A stretch of DNA of 64,000 nucleotides, taken from Gemmatimonadota bacterium. Lineage in GTDB: Bacteria; Gemmatimonadota; Gemmatimonadetes; Longimicrobiales; Gaopeijiaceae. Each line of letters starts with the position of its first letter. Position 1 is the stretch's first letter. Shown piece by piece: positions 20,343 to 28,909 of this stretch. The DNA is taken from the NCBI GenBank assembly GCA_028873595.1, contig JAPPOV010000030.1:93957-157956 (forward strand), in the 5' to 3' direction. The notes below the pieces were generated by a model. It had not been told where the DNA came from, searched no databases, and saw nothing but the letters and a program-made list of their open reading frames with translations. The position numbers were made by a program, and so were the translations under genes.

Positions 20343-20996
20343 ATGCGGCTCTACGAGGTTGTGTACATTCTGGACGCCGCGCTCGACGAGAGCGCTGCGA
20401 CTGCGAAGCTCGAGAAGTTTCATGAGCTCGCAACTGCGCACGGCGGAGAGGTCACCGCCGTTGACCACTGGGGCGGGCGGCAGCTCGCCTACCCCATCAA
20501 CAAACAGTCCGTCGGCTATTACGTCGTCGCACAGTTCACCGCGGTGGCCGAGGCTCTGCCCGAGTTCGAGCGTCTGCTCAAGCTCGATGAGGAAGTGCTC
20601 CGCTATCTGCTCGTCATCAACGAGGGCGAGCCTACGAGCGGTGCCTCCATTCTGGCCGACGCGCCTGCGCGCGCGCCGAGCGAAGACGAGGACGACGACG
20701 AAGAAGAGGATGAAGCCATCGCTGCTGATGGCGAGGAAGAACCGCGGGATCCCACGAGCCCTCCGCCGGAGTTCAGTGGCGCCCGCGGGCGTCGCCGTCG
20801 GATGGAAGGGCCGCGTGTCGTCATCCTGAACTACAAGGACGTCGAGACGCTTTCCCACTTCATCACGGAGCAGGGAAAGATCCTTCCGAAGCGGACCACC
20901 AAGGTCACCGCTCGCTTCCAGCGTGAGCTTGGGTCGGCGGTGAAGCGTGCTCGTTTCCTGGCGCTGCTTCCGTATATGCGCCGCCAGGACGGCTGA
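20343..20996 (+). CDS. rpsF-rpsR: Fused 30S ribosomal proteins S6 and S18
   Basis: 217-aa single polypeptide. Residues 1 to about 100 are S6 ([53 protein letters not shown]). Residues about 101-153 are an acidic, disordered linker ([12 protein letters not shown]) ending in a basic GRRRRM. Residues about 154-217 are S18 ([56 protein letters not shown]). No stop or frameshift separates the two. An internal ATG at 20802 lacks a Shine-Dalgarno. The chosen ATG 20343 gives the canonical MRLYEVV start. The ssb gene usually found between the two is absent; DUF2232 and rplI follow as in other phyla. Confidence 0.93.
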   Translation: MRLYEVVYILDAALDESAATAKLEKFHELATAHGGEVTAVDHWGGRQLAYPINKQSVGYYVVAQFTAVAEALPEFERLLKLDEEVLRYLLVINEGEPTSGASILADAPARAPSEDEDDDEEEDEAIAADGEEEPRDPTSPPPEFSGARGRRRRMEGPRVVILNYKDVETLSHFITEQGKILPKRTTKVTARFQRELGSAVKRARFLALLPYMRRQDG

Positions 20997-21016
20997 GGCC
21001 GTCTCCCCGTGACGCG

Positions 21017-21955
21017 ATGACGACCGAGGCAACCGTGGCCAAGGGCGAAGGAACTGGCTGGAGACGTGCCCTGGCGCTGTTTGTGCTCCTGGTGCTGACG
21101 TCGCTGGTTCCTGCCGGAATGCTCGTGGGTGTCCCTCTTCTGATACTCATCGGGTTGGGCGGTATCCGGAACGCAGGGCTGTTGGTTGCGACGGTCGTGG
21201 CCATGTTCGTGGTCTTGTCTGGTCAACGTGATCCACTGTGGTATGCGGAGCGCGGTTGGGCGGTCATGCTCGGTGGATTCTTTGCGGCCACGACGCTGCT
21301 CGCACCGCGGTGGCGGCTGACGTCCCGAGCTCTTGCGGCCGTAGGTGGATCGGTGGGCGGCGCCACTGCGTTCTATGTCATGCGCAGCGGCGCTTGGTCG
21401 AATCTGGATTGGAGCGTAAGCGACCGGTTGGGTGCGATTCTGGGCAACTTCCTTTACGCATTGGACGTCGTGCGCGAAGGTCAGACCGTGTCACCCGCAT
21501 TCGTCGCGGCGGTTTACCGCACGATCGAACTGCAGGCCGCAGTCTTCCCTGCCGTCGTAGCGCTCGAGTCGATGGCAGCGCTCGGCATCGCGTGGTGGCT
21601 GTACCGTCGTCTTGTGTTCAGGGACGATGAAGGGCTGGCGTCTGTGCGTCAGTTCGCGTTCAACGACCACCTCGTCTGGGTCCTCATCGCCGGCCTTCTA
21701 CTCGTCGTGACGGGTGTGAGTGACGGTGCTGTACGGGTCGGGGCGAACCTGGCAGTCTTCATGACGGCGCTGTACGCCCTGCGAGGAGCGGGTGTCGTCG
21801 TTTTCGTCAACCGGGGGCTCTCGCTCTTCGGTGCATTGATGTTCGTTCTGGGAGTCCTGTTCGCCGCGCCCCTCGTGGTCGGCTTCGCAGCGCTCCTGGG
21901 CATCGCAGATACTTGGCTCGATCTCCGCGCTCGCGCGGAGGCGATAGCCGGATAG
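21017..21955 (+). CDS. DUF2232 (YybS-like) integral membrane protein
   Basis: 312-aa membrane protein with roughly eight hydrophobic helices, the first from residue 16 (ALALFVLLVLTSLVPAG). Its place between S18 and L9 matches the YybS/DUF2232 family of Firmicutes and other phyla. The C-terminal half (ALRGAGVVVFVNRGLSLFGA) fits the family pattern of a conserved membrane region. No function is established for the family. It starts about 20 nt after the S6-S18 stop and 18 nt before rplI, so all three are probably cotranscribed. Confidence 0.75.
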   Translation: MTTEATVAKGEGTGWRRALALFVLLVLTSLVPAGMLVGVPLLILIGLGGIRNAGLLVATVVAMFVVLSGQRDPLWYAERGWAVMLGGFFAATTLLAPRWRLTSRALAAVGGSVGGATAFYVMRSGAWSNLDWSVSDRLGAILGNFLYALDVVREGQTVSPAFVAAVYRTIELQAAVFPAVVALESMAALGIAWWLYRRLVFRDDEGLASVRQFAFNDHLVWVLIAGLLLVVTGVSDGAVRVGANLAVFMTALYALRGAGVVVFVNRGLSLFGALMFVLGVLFAAPLVVGFAALLGIADTWLDLRARAEAIAG

Positions 21956-21973
21956 GCATCTACTGGAGGAATC

Positions 21974-22429
21974 ATGAAGCTCATTCTCAAGCAGTCCGTC
22001 CCGAACCTCGGTGAGGTTGGTCAGGTTGTGACCGTCAAGCCCGGTTACGGACGGAACTACCTGATCCCGCACGGACTCGCGTACGTCGCGAGCGCGGAAA
22101 ATCTCGCCCGAATCGAAGCCGAGCAGGCGAAGGCCAAAGAGACCGCGCGTCGGGACTTCCTCGAGGCGCGGCGCCGTGCCTCGCAGCTCGAGGGTCTCTA
22201 CTTGTCATTCAGCGAGAACGCGGGCGAAGATGGTCAGCTCTTCGGCTCTGTGACCGCAGCCGACATCACGGAACAGGTCAACGCCAGCGACATCGATTTC
22301 GAACTCGACAGGAAAGCTGTTCAGCTCGAGGATGTGATCAAGATGGTCGGCGAGACCCAGGTTCCGATCAGACTCCACGCCGACGTCACCATCGAGATCA
22401 CGGTGAACGTGGAGTCAGCGGAGGGCTGA
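21974..22429 (+). CDS. rplI: 50S ribosomal protein L9
   Basis: 151-aa ribosomal protein with the normal two-domain shape: N-terminal rRNA-binding domain (MKLILKQSVPNLGEVGQVVT, VKPGYGRNYLIPHGLA), a long central helix rich in Glu/Arg/Ala, and a C-terminal domain (GQLFGSVTAADITEQV). A strong GGAGG precedes the ATG by about 6 nt. Confidence 0.97.
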   Translation: MKLILKQSVPNLGEVGQVVTVKPGYGRNYLIPHGLAYVASAENLARIEAEQAKAKETARRDFLEARRRASQLEGLYLSFSENAGEDGQLFGSVTAADITEQVNASDIDFELDRKAVQLEDVIKMVGETQVPIRLHADVTIEITVNVESAEG

Positions 22430-22439
22430 TCCGCCGACC

Positions 22440-22811
22440 ATGCACGGGTTGATGACCGATCCGACCGAGTTTCCGGTCGAAGTGCGGCGTGCCGCTGAGC
22501 TGGCACTGGAGCGTAAGGCTCACGACGTCGTGATTCTCGACCTGAGGGGTATCTCGACTGCGACCGATTACTTCGTCATCGCAGGCGGGACTTCGGACGT
22601 ACAGGTCAAGGCAATCGCCGAGCACGTCCTCGACGAGTTGAAGAAGGAAAGCGTCCGCCCCGAGCACCTGGAAGGACTGCGGGGCGGACGATGGGTCCTG
22701 CTGGATTATGTGGACTTCGTCGTCCACGTACTTCACCCCCAGGCAAGGGACTTCTATCAACTCGAGAACCTCTGGGGAGACGCACCCCGGTGGGAGGCTC
22801 CAGAAGCCTGA
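22440..22811 (+). CDS. rsfS: Ribosomal silencing factor RsfS
   Basis: 123-aa protein that binds L14 on the free 50S subunit and blocks subunit joining in stationary phase. Family signatures are DVVILDLRGISTATDYFVIA, GTSDVQVKAIAEHVLD and GRWVLLDYVDFVVHVLHP. It starts 10 nt after rplI; a second in-frame Met at residue 5 is an alternative start. Confidence 0.94.
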   Translation: MHGLMTDPTEFPVEVRRAAELALERKAHDVVILDLRGISTATDYFVIAGGTSDVQVKAIAEHVLDELKKESVRPEHLEGLRGGRWVLLDYVDFVVHVLHPQARDFYQLENLWGDAPRWEAPEA

Positions 22812-22817
22812 ACTTCC

Positions 22818-22846
22818 TTTCCGCACCTGCGGTACGTCTCTACATT
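22818..22846 (+). promoter_or_regulatory. Possible promoter upstream of the tail-anchored gene and smc
   Basis: TTTCCG (22818-22823), 17-nt spacer and TACATT (22841-22846) lie in the 118-nt gap after rsfS. The hexamers are weaker than those at prs or the SRP RNA. A start near 22853 would give a leader of about 75 nt. Confidence 0.35.
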
Positions 22847-22929
22847 GCTGCGTTCGCATTACGCGGCGCCCGTCCTCACCGAATTGGCCCCGCCGGGGCT
22901 CCACGTCCAGCCTGAATACACGCTCGCAC

Positions 22930-23643
22930 ATGGCCGAACTCCCAACTTTGCAGCCGCTGGACGACGTACGCGTTCCTGTGGCCGGGGGAGCAGGTGGTGG
23001 ACGTGTCGTAGCTCTGGTCGCATCGGAAAGCGCCAGGCGAGAGGGATGGGCCCCTGGCGCTGCCCACGCACTCGTGGCCCGTTGGGCGTCCGAGGGGCAT
23101 CGGATGATGCTTGCGGATGGCGGTCTGGATTACCCGTCCCTGCATGGTCCCAGGGACATCCAGAACCGCGAGGGCCTCGTCGATGCGGTGCTCCATGGAG
23201 CCTCCGTGAGTCGAGTCTCACGCCCGGTCGACGGCTACTTCCTGATCACGACCGGAACGCCGGTCGCGAGTGGGATGGCGGTCGTTCGCGATGCCCGCTG
23301 GCACCGGCTCACCGCCGGGATGGCCGGGGCAGGTGTGACACTCGTCCTCTATCTGCTCGACGGGGAACCGTGCACTCCGGCGTTCCTCGGCTCTGCGTCC
23401 GACATCATCGTCCTCGGTACCGAAGGTGAGACTCCGACGGCCATCCGGGATCTGGATCCGCTGGTACGTGCCGTCACACGGCCGGCCATGGTGGATTCTC
23501 CCGTCGGGGTGGATGCCGTCGCCACCCGTGTGTCCGATCCGCCCGAGAAGAAGGGCGGTCGGGGGCGCACTGTGTGGTTCATCTTGCTCGCGATTATCGT
23601 CGCGGTGCTCCTCGGTTGGTTCCTGTCGACGGGGATGGGATGA
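22930..23643 (+). CDS. Hypothetical C-terminally membrane-anchored protein before smc
   Basis: 237-aa protein that I cannot assign. The order beta strand (VVALVASES), helix, then ADGGLDYPSLH recalls MinD/CpsD-type P-loop folds, but the Walker A glycines and lysine are missing (SARREGWAPGAA in that position). The C-terminus has a basic stretch KKGGRGR followed by one hydrophobic helix (TVWFILLAIIVAVLLGWFL) and a very short tail, so it looks tail-anchored with the bulk in the cytoplasm. Its stop overlaps the smc ATG (ATGA). A pseudo-ATPase role is speculation. Confidence 0.7.
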   Translation: MAELPTLQPLDDVRVPVAGGAGGGRVVALVASESARREGWAPGAAHALVARWASEGHRMMLADGGLDYPSLHGPRDIQNREGLVDAVLHGASVSRVSRPVDGYFLITTGTPVASGMAVVRDARWHRLTAGMAGAGVTLVLYLLDGEPCTPAFLGSASDIIVLGTEGETPTAIRDLDPLVRAVTRPAMVDSPVGVDAVATRVSDPPEKKGGRGRTVWFILLAIIVAVLLGWFLSTGMG

Positions 23644-26600
23644 GACTCAAGTCACTGAAGGTTCAGGGCTTCAAGTCCTTCGCCGACAACACGACGGTCG
23701 AGTTCCACGAAGGGATCACCGCGGTCGTAGGTCCGAATGGATGTGGCAAGTCCAACATCTCTGATGCCATCCGCTGGGTGCTTGGAGAGCAGCGGCCTAC
23801 CGCGATCCGTGGCGCCAAGATGGAAGAGGCGATCTTTCAGGGTTCGGTAAATCGCAGGCCTGTCAATCGCGGTTCGGTCTCCTTGACCGTTACGAACGAA
23901 GACGGGGCGCTTCCGATCGCGTTCGAAGAGGTCGAGATCGGTCGTCAGGTGTTCCGGGACGGCGGTAGCGAGTACTCGATCAACCGCTCGACCGTCCGGC
24001 TCAAGGACATCGTCGAGCTGTATCGTGACACCGGACTGGGTGCCAACGCGTACGCGATGATCGAGCAGCGTATGGTGGACGCCATCCTCTCGAACAGGAA
24101 CGAGGAGCGTCGAGGCCTCTTCGAGGAAGCGGCGGGAATCGGAAAGTACAAGGACCGTCGGAAGGCTGCGACGCGCAGGCTTGAGCGGGCCGAGATGGAC
24201 CTGCAGCGCCTCGAAGACGTGATCGCCGAAGTACAGACGAAGGTGCGGTCCCTCGCCCGCCAGAAGGGAAAGGCTCAACGGTACACCGAGTACCGCCAGC
24301 GCCGTCTCGATGTCGAGGTCGAAGTGGTTCGGCATCAGCTGGAGACGCTGACTAAGCGGTTGGAGGCCGTCACTGGAGACCTGTCCGGAGATGTCCAGAC
24401 CGAGCAGGGCATGGTGGCTGAGCTCGCTTCTGCAGAGGCAGAGTACGAGTCGCTGAGGCTGCGTGAGGTAGACGCGGAGAAGGAGCGTGTCGCGGCAGCG
24501 GGCGTACTTGAAGGCGTGCGTGAGCAGCTGGTTCGCTGGGAACGCGACCTGGCGGTGGCGGACGAGCGTGCGGTGTACGCAGATCGGCGTCTGGCCCAGA
24601 TCGACCAGGAGCGTGCAGAGGCCCGAGGCCGAGTCGCGGCTCTCGAAAAGGATCAGACCGAGTTGACCGTGAGTCGGGATCGAATCGGTACAGAACTCTC
24701 GCGAATCAAGACGGTCGCGGCCGATCGAGCAGCAGATGCAGAAAAGGTTCGTGCCCGCCTCGAAGAGGCTCGCGGTGTGTTCGAGGGAGTGGAGGCTCGT
24801 GGTCGAGATATCGCGCGTCGGGTTGCTCAGCTCGAAGGCGACGCAGATGCATCGCACGCGCAGGAGCAGGAACTCGCCCGTCGGCTCGAGCAGGTAACGT
24901 CCGAGTTGAATTCGACGGCCGATACGCTGTCCGATCTGGAATCTCAGGGGGACCTCTTTTCGGGTCGACTCGACGACCTGGCGGAATCTCTGGAGACCGC
25001 GAGATCCGAGGCGGCCCGGAGGGTAAAGGAGCTCGAAGACGCGCGGGCGGCGTTCGAGATCGCACGGAACCAGCGCAGGAGCTCGGCAGATCGCCTCGCG
25101 TCGCTGACGGCTCGGCGAGACGCCCTCGAGGGGCTGGCCCGGGGTCGGGAGGGCATGGAGCCCGTCGTCAAGGCCGTGCTGGAGGCCTCGATCAACGGCC
25201 TGGTCGGTGTGGTGTCCGACTTCATCGACGCCGACGAGGGCGCGACATCGGCGGTGGAAGCCTATCTCGGGCCGCTGACGACTGCGGTTGTGGTCGAGGA
25301 TGCGGCGGCTCTGGACCGCACCCTCGAGTGGTTCGGATCGTCCTGGAAGGGAGGGGGTGGCCTGATCGTCCTTCCGCTCGACCGGGTGCCGAGCGGTTCA
25401 GGACCGTCTGACTCAGGACTTCTCGACCGGATCTCAGTCTCTGGCCCGGGCGCAACTTGGGTTGTGGCGCTGCTCGACGGTGTGGGTACCCCCGAAACCT
25501 CCGCCGAGGTTACGGTCACCGAGCGCGGTGGTGTGGTCAGGGTCGGAAACCCTTCTGGTGGCTCCGGTGTGCTCGAGCGGAAAGAACGCCTCAAGCGTGT
25601 CGTCGCTGAGTCTGAGGAAGCTGAAGCCGCCAGCGCGCAAGCACGCGTAGCGGCTGAAGTTGCGGAGCAAGCGCTCCACGCAGCGGAGAAGGCGCTCGAG
25701 ACCAGCCGCGCTGAACTCAGGGCGGCCGAGGACGAGCACCGAAAGGTCCACGGAGACCTCGAAGCCCAGACCGACCATCGGGGACGGATGGACCGGCTCC
25801 GTGATGAACTGGCTCGCCAGGTGGAGGGGACGCGTGCGGCTCGAACACGGGCTGTCGAGCGAGCGCGTGAGGCCCGAGAGGATCGAGGGGTCCTGCTGGA
25901 GCAGGAAACGGGACTTCAGGCTGAGCGCGACAGCGCCCGAGGGGCCGTGGAGGCGGTCCAGGAAGAGTGGGAAACTGCGCGAGCGGAAGAAGCTCGTCTG
26001 GCTGTTGACGTGGCCCGCCTCGAGGGGGACGTGTCCCGCATCACGGATCGCCTGGACAACATCATGGCGTCCAGGGACCAGGCGGACAGTCGGGTGGAGA
26101 ACCTCGCGGCCGAGGAAACCGGTCTGAGAGAGGAACAGGCGCAGGCCCGTGCACTCCGCGCAGATGGGGATGCGGCGACCGAGCGTCTCTTCAGAGAGCG
26201 GACACAGGCCGAGACCGAGGTTCAGAAACGGGACGAGGCGTTGCAGGCGATCTCCGACGCGCTCGCGACGTCGGAGCGTCGCGTCCGTGAGGCTCGGACC
26301 CAGGAGCGTGCTGTGTCGGATCGGCGTCACGCTCTCGAACTGGAAAAGCAGGAACTGAGTGGGCGGATCGCGCGGATCCGCGAGCGTCTGGAGGGGGAGT
26401 GGAGCCGTCCGCTCGAGACGCTGTTGAGCGAGGCTCAGCCGGTGGAGGGCGAGCCGGAGGAACTTGAGCGGGAGCTCGAGGACCTCGTGGTGGCGCTCGA
26501 GCGGATTGGCCCGGTGAACATGCTCGCTGTCGAAGAGCACGAGGAGGAGAGTGCCCGTCTGGAGTTCCTTACGGAGCAGCGTGCCGACCTGGTCGAGGCT

Positions 26601-27125
26601 CGCAACGATCTGCGCTCTGCCATCCGCGAGATCAACAAGACCGCCACGGACCTGTTCAGTGACACGTTCGAGAAGATCCGCGAGAACTTCAGGAAGACGT
26701 TCGTGCGTCTCTTCGAGGGTGGGGAAGCTGACCTGTGGCTTCAGGATCCGGACGATCCGCTCGAGTCCCCGATCGAGATCCACGCCTCACCGCGGGGTAA
26801 GAAGACACAGCGGATCGATCTTCTCTCCGGAGGGGAACGGGCTCTTACGTCGCTGTCGCTGCTCTTTGGGATCTACCTAGTCAAGCCGAGCCCATTCTGT
26901 GTGCTCGACGAGGTCGATGCGCCCCTGGACGAAGCGAACATCGGCCGCTTCATACGGCTCCTGCAGGAGTTCAGTGAGCAGACCCAGTTCGTTGTGATTA
27001 CACACAATCCTCGCACAATCGAAGCGGCGGACTGGATTTACGGTGTCACGATGGAGGAGCCTGGCGTCAGTACGGTTGTGGGCGTGAAGCTCGAGGAAGC
27101 TCTTCAGGCCGCTGGGTCGGTCTGA
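23640..27125 (+). CDS. smc: Chromosome segregation protein SMC
   Basis: 1161-aa condensin ATPase. The N-terminal head has KSLKVQGFKSFADNTTVEF and Walker A VVGPNGCGKSNISDAIRWVL. Two long Glu/Arg-rich coiled coils flank a hinge at about residues 510-660 (VVSDFIDADEGATSAVEAYL and following glycines). The C-terminal head carries the signature LLSGGERALTSLSLLFGIYL and Walker B PFCVLDEVDAPLDEANIGRF. Length is normal. The ATG at 23640 overlaps the upstream stop, and MRLKSLKV is the canonical N-terminus; earlier in-frame starts lie inside the previous gene. Confidence 0.97.
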   Translation: MRLKSLKVQGFKSFADNTTVEFHEGITAVVGPNGCGKSNISDAIRWVLGEQRPTAIRGAKMEEAIFQGSVNRRPVNRGSVSLTVTNEDGALPIAFEEVEIGRQVFRDGGSEYSINRSTVRLKDIVELYRDTGLGANAYAMIEQRMVDAILSNRNEERRGLFEEAAGIGKYKDRRKAATRRLERAEMDLQRLEDVIAEVQTKVRSLARQKGKAQRYTEYRQRRLDVEVEVVRHQLETLTKRLEAVTGDLSGDVQTEQGMVAELASAEAEYESLRLREVDAEKERVAAAGVLEGVREQLVRWERDLAVADERAVYADRRLAQIDQERAEARGRVAALEKDQTELTVSRDRIGTELSRIKTVAADRAADAEKVRARLEEARGVFEGVEARGRDIARRVAQLEGDADASHAQEQELARRLEQVTSELNSTADTLSDLESQGDLFSGRLDDLAESLETARSEAARRVKELEDARAAFEIARNQRRSSADRLASLTARRDALEGLARGREGMEPVVKAVLEASINGLVGVVSDFIDADEGATSAVEAYLGPLTTAVVVEDAAALDRTLEWFGSSWKGGGGLIVLPLDRVPSGSGPSDSGLLDRISVSGPGATWVVALLDGVGTPETSAEVTVTERGGVVRVGNPSGGSGVLERKERLKRVVAESEEAEAASAQARVAAEVAEQALHAAEKALETSRAELRAAEDEHRKVHGDLEAQTDHRGRMDRLRDELARQVEGTRAARTRAVERAREAREDRGVLLEQETGLQAERDSARGAVEAVQEEWETARAEEARLAVDVARLEGDVSRITDRLDNIMASRDQADSRVENLAAEETGLREEQAQARALRADGDAATERLFRERTQAETEVQKRDEALQAISDALATSERRVREARTQERAVSDRRHALELEKQELSGRIARIRERLEGEWSRPLETLLSEAQPVEGEPEELERELEDLVVALERIGPVNMLAVEEHEEESARLEFLTEQRADLVEARNDLRSAIREINKTATDLFSDTFEKIRENFRKTFVRLFEGGEADLWLQDPDDPLESPIEIHASPRGKKTQRIDLLSGGERALTSLSLLFGIYLVKPSPFCVLDEVDAPLDEANIGRFIRLLQEFSEQTQFVVITHNPRTIEAADWIYGVTMEEPGVSTVVGVKLEEALQAAGSV

Positions 27126-27146
27126 CCCCGTACCCTCTCGTCTCGG

Positions 27147-27175
27147 TGGAACCTGCGCTCAAGCGCGTGTAAACT
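27147..27175 (+). promoter_or_regulatory. Possible promoter of aroF
   Basis: TGGAAC (27147-27152), 17-nt spacer and TAAACT (27170-27175) lie in the gap between smc and the DAHP synthase gene. The -35 is poor. It would give a leader of about 27 nt. Confidence 0.3.
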
Positions 27176-27208
27176 TCAGGGCTTTCGCCCATTGAATGGT
27201 TCGGTCTC

Positions 27209-28255
27209 ATGCTCGTCGTCATGAAGCACAACGCCTCCGAGGAAGACATCTCGGGAGTAGTCGGCACCATCAAGGAGATGGGGTACGACGCGCGTCCGAT
27301 CCCGGGAGGACCGCGCACGGCGGTCGGATTGGTCGGAAACGATGGCAGGGCGGATGCCGGTCGACTCCAGGGGCTTTCCGGCGTTCTCGAGGTCATTCCG
27401 GTCACTCAGGCCTACAAGCAGGTCTCACGGGAGTGGCGCGAGGAGGACACTCTGGTCACGCTTCCGAACGGAACGGTGATTGGAGGGCGAGACTTGGTGA
27501 TGATGGCCGGCCCGTGCGCGGTCGAGGGTGAGCGCCAGATCATCGAGGTCGCCCATGTCGTCCGTGAGATGGGGGCCACAATCTTGCGTGGCGGAGCGTT
27601 CAAGCCACGAACCTCGCCATACTCGTTCCAGGGGCTCGGCCTCGATGGCCTGAGGTTCCTGGCTCGTGCGCGTGAAGAGAGCGGCATGGTTGTGGTCACG
27701 GAGGCGCTGGACCCGGACGGCGTGGATCTTGTTGCGGAATATGCCGATATCATCCAGATCGGCGCCCGAAACATGCAGAATTACCCCCTTCTGCGGAGAG
27801 CCGGTCGCAGCGGAAAGCCGGTGCTCCTGAAGCGGGGTATGGCCGCGACGATCGAAGAGTGGCTGCTCGCCGCAGAATACCTTCTCGCCGAAGGCAACCA
27901 CGATGTGATTCTTTGCGAACGGGGTGTGCGCAGCTTCGCCAAACACACGCGGAACCTACTCGATCTGGCAGCGATCCCCGTCGTGAGGTCCCTGTCGCAT
28001 CTTCCGATCATCGTGGATCCCAGCCATGGCACCGGGCTGCGTTCCAAGGTGATTCCGATGGGGCGCGCTGCCGTCGCCGCGGGTGCGGATGGCCTGATGA
28101 TCGAGGTTCACCTCGATCCACCGCACGCAATGTCCGACGGTGCACAGTCACTGTATCCAGAGCAGTTCGGCGAGCTCATGGATCAAATCCGGGTCATTGC
28201 GAAGGCGATCGGTCGTGATGTGACCGCCCCGCTAGAGGCGGTCTCCCCCGTCTGA
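27209..28255 (+). CDS. aroF: 3-deoxy-7-phosphoheptulonate (DAHP) synthase, type I-beta
   Basis: 348-aa enzyme condensing PEP with erythrose 4-phosphate, the first step of the shikimate pathway. Residues 1-70 form the ferredoxin-like regulatory domain found in Thermotoga-type enzymes ([18 protein letters not shown]). The KDO8P/DAHP barrel has [61 protein letters not shown] and [12 protein letters not shown]. The N-terminal domain suggests feedback inhibition by an aromatic amino acid. It is convergent with yraN; the stop codons are only 17 nt apart. Confidence 0.95.
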   Translation: MLVVMKHNASEEDISGVVGTIKEMGYDARPIPGGPRTAVGLVGNDGRADAGRLQGLSGVLEVIPVTQAYKQVSREWREEDTLVTLPNGTVIGGRDLVMMAGPCAVEGERQIIEVAHVVREMGATILRGGAFKPRTSPYSFQGLGLDGLRFLARAREESGMVVVTEALDPDGVDLVAEYADIIQIGARNMQNYPLLRRAGRSGKPVLLKRGMAATIEEWLLAAEYLLAEGNHDVILCERGVRSFAKHTRNLLDLAAIPVVRSLSHLPIIVDPSHGTGLRSKVIPMGRAAVAAGADGLMIEVHLDPPHAMSDGAQSLYPEQFGELMDQIRVIAKAIGRDVTAPLEAVSPV

Positions 28256-28272
28256 CGTCGAGTGCCTCCTGT

Positions 28273-28701
28273 TCACGGGAGGGGACGGGGGCGCCAGGCG
28301 TCTTCGATGTGCTCGCAGCGGACCACGTGCCCTGCGTTGATCTCGATGGCGACCACGTCGAAGCGGACGTCCAGGTCGTGGGGAGCGATGTTACTCAGAT
28401 AGGCGAGCGCCACCGCCTCGATCTCCCGACGTTTCCTCACGGTAACGGCCTCTTCAGGCGCCCCCCAGCCTCGTCCAGAACGTGTCTTCACCTCTACGAA
28501 GGCAAGAGTGCTTGCACGCCGACCGATGACATCAATTTCCCGACGGCCGAGTCGATAGCCGTGTTCGAGGATACGCCATCCGCGGGACCGTAGGAATTGC
28601 ATTGCGATGGCTTCGCCTCGGTTCCCCAGCGCGTGGGGCGGATGGTCTGGCAGGGAGTCGTCCATATGCGAAGCATCGGGCGCGTCCTCCGCCTGATCCA
28701 T
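28273..28701 (-). CDS. UPF0102 family nuclease-like protein YraN
   Basis: 142-aa protein of the UPF0102/YraN family, which has a restriction-endonuclease (PD-(D/E)XK) fold of uncertain role. HALGNRGEAIAMQFLRSRGW opens the domain, and the catalytic-type residues appear in GRREIDVIGRRASTLAFVEV followed by KTR. I use the ATG complement at 28701 because GGAAA precedes it; ATG at 28665 would give 130 aa. A much longer in-frame extension would run across the SRP RNA gene and is not credible. Confidence 0.85.
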   Translation of the reverse strand: MDQAEDAPDASHMDDSLPDHPPHALGNRGEAIAMQFLRSRGWRILEHGYRLGRREIDVIGRRASTLAFVEVKTRSGRGWGAPEEAVTVRKRREIEAVALAYLSNIAPHDLDVRFDVVAIEINAGHVVRCEHIEDAWRPRPLP

Positions 28702-28735
28702 GCCTGTTTCCGACGTTTCGAGGGACCGCGACTCG

Positions 28736-28764
28736 TTGACCTGGTACGGGGGCCCGGGTAGCTT
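28736..28764 (+). promoter_or_regulatory. Promoter of the SRP RNA gene
   Basis: TTGACC (28736-28741), exactly 17 nt, then TAGCTT (28759-28764). The predicted 5' end of the SRP RNA is 7 nt downstream of the -10 box, as expected for a sigma-70-type start. Confidence 0.75.
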
Positions 28765-28770
28765 CCCGAC

Positions 28771-28868
28771 TGCCCCAGGTCCGCAGGGCGAAAGCTCACG
28801 AACTCCGCCAGGACCCCGCAGGTAGCAACGGTAAGTGCGGTGATCGTCGCTGCGGGTTGCCTGGGGCA
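28771..28868 (+). ncRNA. ffs: Signal recognition particle (4.5S-type) RNA
   Basis: 98-nt small SRP RNA. The ends TGCCCCAGG and CCTGGGGCA pair perfectly, then CCGCAG pairs with CTGCGG and TCAC with GTGA. The Ffh-binding region shows the conserved symmetric loop pair CCAGG / AGCAAC with GGTAAG following. Location directly upstream of dnaX is the same as for B. subtilis scr. The apical loop is odd: where GGAA is expected between ACC and GGT, the sequence is CCGCA. ATTTTG after the closing stem may give partial termination. Confidence 0.88.
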
Positions 28869-28909
28869 ATTTTGATTCAGGCTCGACTTTAACGCCGGTC
28901 GCCAAAGAA

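Noticed and set aside
20802..20996. Separate rpsR gene starting at the internal ATG
   Set aside because: No Shine-Dalgarno precedes it and the frame is continuous with S6, so a fusion is the simpler reading, although internal initiation is not fully excluded.
19683..21032. 449-codon minus-strand open frame across the M20 gene and the S6-S18 gene
   Set aside because: It spans two genes and an intergenic promoter on the other strand and has no recognisable motif.
25434..26783. 449-codon minus-strand open frame inside smc
   Set aside because: Antisense shadow of the SMC coiled coil and C-terminal region; no domain motif and no ribosome-binding site.
28265..28282. CCTCC/GGAGG inverted repeat at the aroF-yraN junction as a two-way terminator
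   Set aside because: The stem is only 5 bp, lies partly in the yraN coding end and has no T-run on either strand.
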